Shown here: piece by piece, positions 5,718 through 7,400 of the stretch
Numbering within the stretch: position 1 is the first letter of the stretch
Layout of the letters: every line of letters starts with the position of its first letter
Assembly (NCBI GenBank): GCA_023247135.1
Contig: JAHFHB010000089.1
Coordinates: 1 to 7,400 of the forward strand
Direction of reading: 5' to 3'
DNA length: 7,400 bases
Source of the DNA: Candidatus Omnitrophota bacterium
Lineage (GTDB): Bacteria > Omnitrophota > Omnitrophia > Omnitrophales > Aquincolibacteriaceae
The notes under the pieces: model-generated
What the model saw: only the letters and a program-made list of their open reading frames with translations
What the model was told of the DNA's origin: nothing
The model's database searches: none
Translations under genes and position numbers: made by a program

Positions 5718-6137
5718 ATGTCTTTAGCCCATGCCATTATTTATTCCGACGGAGGCGCGCGCGGCAATCCCGGCCCCGCGGCTTTTGCCTACGTCCTTTG
5801 CGATGCCCAAGGTGAGATTCATCACGAACACGCCGAAAAAATCGGCCAAACCACCAACAACGTCGCGGAATACAGCGGCGTCATCCACGCTTTGGCGGCT
5901 GCCGCCAAGTTGGGCGTTAAAACAGTTGATTACTACACCGACAGCGAACTCGTCCAGCGGCAGTTGACCGGAATTTATCGCGTGAAGACGCCGCATATTC
6001 AGGATTTGTTCCGCAAGGTGCTGGACTGTCAGAAAAAATTTGAAAAAATCAGCTACCGGCACGTTCCTCGCACGCATGAAAAAATCCGTTATGTCGATGG
6101 GCTTGTGAACCGGGTCTTGGACGGGGTTTATGATTGA
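5718..6137 (+). CDS. rnhA: RNase HI-family protein, short form
   Basis: Cuts the RNA strand of RNA:DNA hybrids in the cytosol, using two metal ions. The 139-residue protein is one RNase H fold with all four carboxylates in place: D11 in YSDGGARGNPGP, E51 in NNVAEYSG, D75 in YTDSELV and D127 in YVDGLVNRVLD. A histidine (H115 or H120) lies in the flexible loop before the last aspartate, as in type 1 enzymes. It is shorter than the 155-residue E. coli enzyme because the basic protrusion is missing: after D75 it runs directly through LVQRQLTGIYRVKTPHIQDL. This resembles the archaeal-like or YpdQ-like branch. There is no N-terminal hybrid-binding domain. The symbol is by family; a separate main RNase H could exist elsewhere. 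The start is set by the conserved first strand and by a promoter ending 6 nt upstream. The end overlaps the next gene by 8 nt. Confidence 0.92.
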   Translation: MSLAHAIIYSDGGARGNPGPAAFAYVLCDAQGEIHHEHAEKIGQTTNNVAEYSGVIHALAAAAKLGVKTVDYYTDSELVQRQLTGIYRVKTPHIQDLFRKVLDCQKKFEKISYRHVPRTHEKIRYVDGLVNRVLDGVYD

Positions 6138-7400
6138 ATTTTCAGGCCGCGGGGTCTGGCGGGGCCTGTTTGATTTTCTGGCGTCGCTGCGGCTGGCCAT
6201 TTTTTTGCTGGCTGCCATGGTTTTGGTCTTTGCAACGGGCACGATCCTCGAATCGTGCTACGGAACCGATGCCGCAAAGATTTTAGTCTACGACACCGCC
6301 TGGATGGAGGCCCTGCTTTTTCTTTTGGCGGTCAATCTTGCCGCCTCTGCTTTTTCGCGCTGGCCCTGGCAAAAAAAACACGCGGGGTTTGTGCTGACGC
6401 ATCTGGGCATCATCCTTGTCTTGATCGGCTCTTTTATCACCAAACGCTGGATGCTCGATGCGCAAATGCCTGTGCAAAAGGGCACGACGGCATCCCGCGT
6501 GACTTTGCAGGAGCCCGTGCTTTATCTTTTTGAGGAAGGCGGCGAGGGCTGGCAAATCGCGCTCAAGCGCCGCGCGTTTGCCTGGAGCGGGGAAGAAACT
6601 CCGGCGGCCGAAAACGAATTGCCCGTGCGTCTGACGGTGCTGAGTCATTTTCCCAAAGGCCGCCTGCACGACGAGATTGTGCCGGCCGCGCAAGGGCCGG
6701 CCGCACTTCAAGTGCGGCTTGAAAACAGTTTTATGAATCAGGAGCTTTGGCTCTTTGCCGAAGACCCAACGTCTTTGGCACGCTCGCGAGGCTTTGACGC
6801 CTCGTCTTCGCAGGCCGGAGTTGTAGCGGGCAGCTCGGTGCAGATGGGCCCGGCGCATCTTGTTCTGAGCGATCAGCTGCTGGCGGCATCTCCGGACGCG
6901 GTTGAGGATGCGGCCTATCTGGAATTCAAATGGCCGGATCGTGTGGCCAGTATCCCTTTGAAGGACGGGCTGAAACTTCCGCTTGAAACAGTGTTGGAAG
7001 GTACGGAGTACCGCGTGCGTTTGACGGGCTTGTATCAGAACGCCATGATTGACGGCGGTCATTTGGTGGAACAACCGCTGAAAGAAGGCGAAACACCAAA
7101 CCGCGCGGCGGTGTTGTTTCTGACAGGACCTGCCGGCGAAGAAAAACACACGGTCTTTGCCAAGTACCCTGATTTTCCCACACAGCATGGCATGAAGCCG
7201 AGCGCTACCGGCGCGCAGCTTTACTACCGCCTGCCGGGCGGCGGGTCGCGCGGGCAAAGCCACGAACTGCGCTTTGTTCCCAAAGACGGCAAACTGCTTT
7301 ATCAGATTTTGACCGGGCCCAAAATGGAACAGGGTGTGGCGGAACCCGGAAAAAACATTGCAACCGGCTGGATGGGCATGACGTTTCGCATCAATCATTT
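6130..7400 (+). CDS. resB: ResB-like cytochrome c biogenesis protein, 3' end outside window
   Basis: The frame runs from ATG 6130 to the right edge without a stop, giving 423 codons. Three membrane helices are clear: about 20-40 (LRLAIFLLAAMVLVFATGTI), 58-75 and 86-104 (GFVLTHLGIILVLIGSFIT). A long domain with no membrane segment follows (105-423), likely outside the membrane. The SLRLAIFLL start, GTILE after helix 1, and WPWQKKHAGFVLTHLG before helix 3 fit ResB/Ccs1, the partner of CcsA/ResC in system II cytochrome c maturation. H84 and H91 are possible haem-contact residues by position; this is inference. ResB proteins usually have a fourth helix near the C-terminus, which would lie past the edge. 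A ccsA-like gene may follow. The start lies inside the last codons of the RNase H gene with GGACGGGG (6119-6126) just upstream, so translation is probably coupled. Confidence 0.85.
   Translation, partial: MIEFSGRGVWRGLFDFLASLRLAIFLLAAMVLVFATGTILESCYGTDAAKILVYDTAWMEALLFLLAVNLAASAFSRWPWQKKHAGFVLTHLGIILVLIGSFITKRWMLDAQMPVQKGTTASRVTLQEPVLYLFEEGGEGWQIALKRRAFAWSGEETPAAENELPVRLTVLSHFPKGRLHDEIVPAAQGPAALQVRLENSFMNQELWLFAEDPTSLARSRGFDASSSQAGVVAGSSVQMGPAHLVLSDQLLAASPDAVEDAAYLEFKWPDRVASIPLKDGLKLPLETVLEGTEYRVRLTGLYQNAMIDGGHLVEQPLKEGETPNRAAVLFLTGPAGEEKHTVFAKYPDFPTQHGMKPSATGAQLYYRLPGGGSRGQSHELRFVPKDGKLLYQILTGPKMEQGVAEPGKNIATGWMGMTFRINH

Noticed and set aside
5724..6242. 172-codon open frame on the - strand
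   Set aside because: It covers the RNase H gene in antisense, and the + strand frame has all four catalytic carboxylates.
6283..7398. 371-codon open frame on the - strand
   Set aside because: It is antisense to the resB-like gene, whose family motifs and membrane helices are clear. The composition (many R, H, Q, F) is that of a shadow frame.

Overview
The window carries six protein-coding genes, all on the + strand, in a coding background of moderately high GC. The standard genetic code fits, since TAG, TAA and TGA all end genes. The mix suggests an uncultured Gram-negative-type bacterium: a very large GH13-like multidomain protein, a short bacillus-length serine acetyltransferase, a minimal RNase HI and a ResB-type cytochrome c maturation protein, with structured intergenic repeats between them. 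An Omnitrophota-like lineage is my best guess. It rests on remembered protein style, not on any marker gene.

Layout. Positions 1-3906 hold the 3' part of a giant gene. Its reading frame is open to the left edge, so its true start lies outside the window. It has a degenerate-looking GH13 barrel with D/E/D candidates, flanked by large unassigned regions. Positions 3904-4080 hold a nested palindromic repeat whose outer 11-bp arms begin and end with TA and include the giant gene's stop codon. cysE (4137-4817) has a promoter-like pair placed so that its transcript may be leaderless. Positions 4818-5207 have no gene: an AT-rich island, an 18-bp RNA stem and a G-tract cluster just ahead of a ribosome binding site. 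Positions 5208-5537 hold two tandem, mutually paralogous 46- and 49-residue membrane proteins. Neither is a long ORF, so length-based gene calling would probably miss them. A four-armed inverted-repeat mosaic (5551-5660) follows. Then come an RNase HI-family gene (5718-6137) and, overlapping its end by 8 nt, a resB-like gene that runs off the right edge.

Functional reading. cysE supplies O-acetylserine for cysteine synthesis. The RNase H removes RNA from RNA:DNA hybrids. The ResB-like protein would deliver or ligate haem in cytochrome c maturation. I see no single pathway linking them; only rnhA-resB looks co-transcribed. The most novel-looking part is about 4900-5660: the small membrane-protein pair, sharing a GxxxGxxxG zipper and strong Shine-Dalgarno sequences, set between structured non-coding segments. 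Its function cannot be read from sequence alone.
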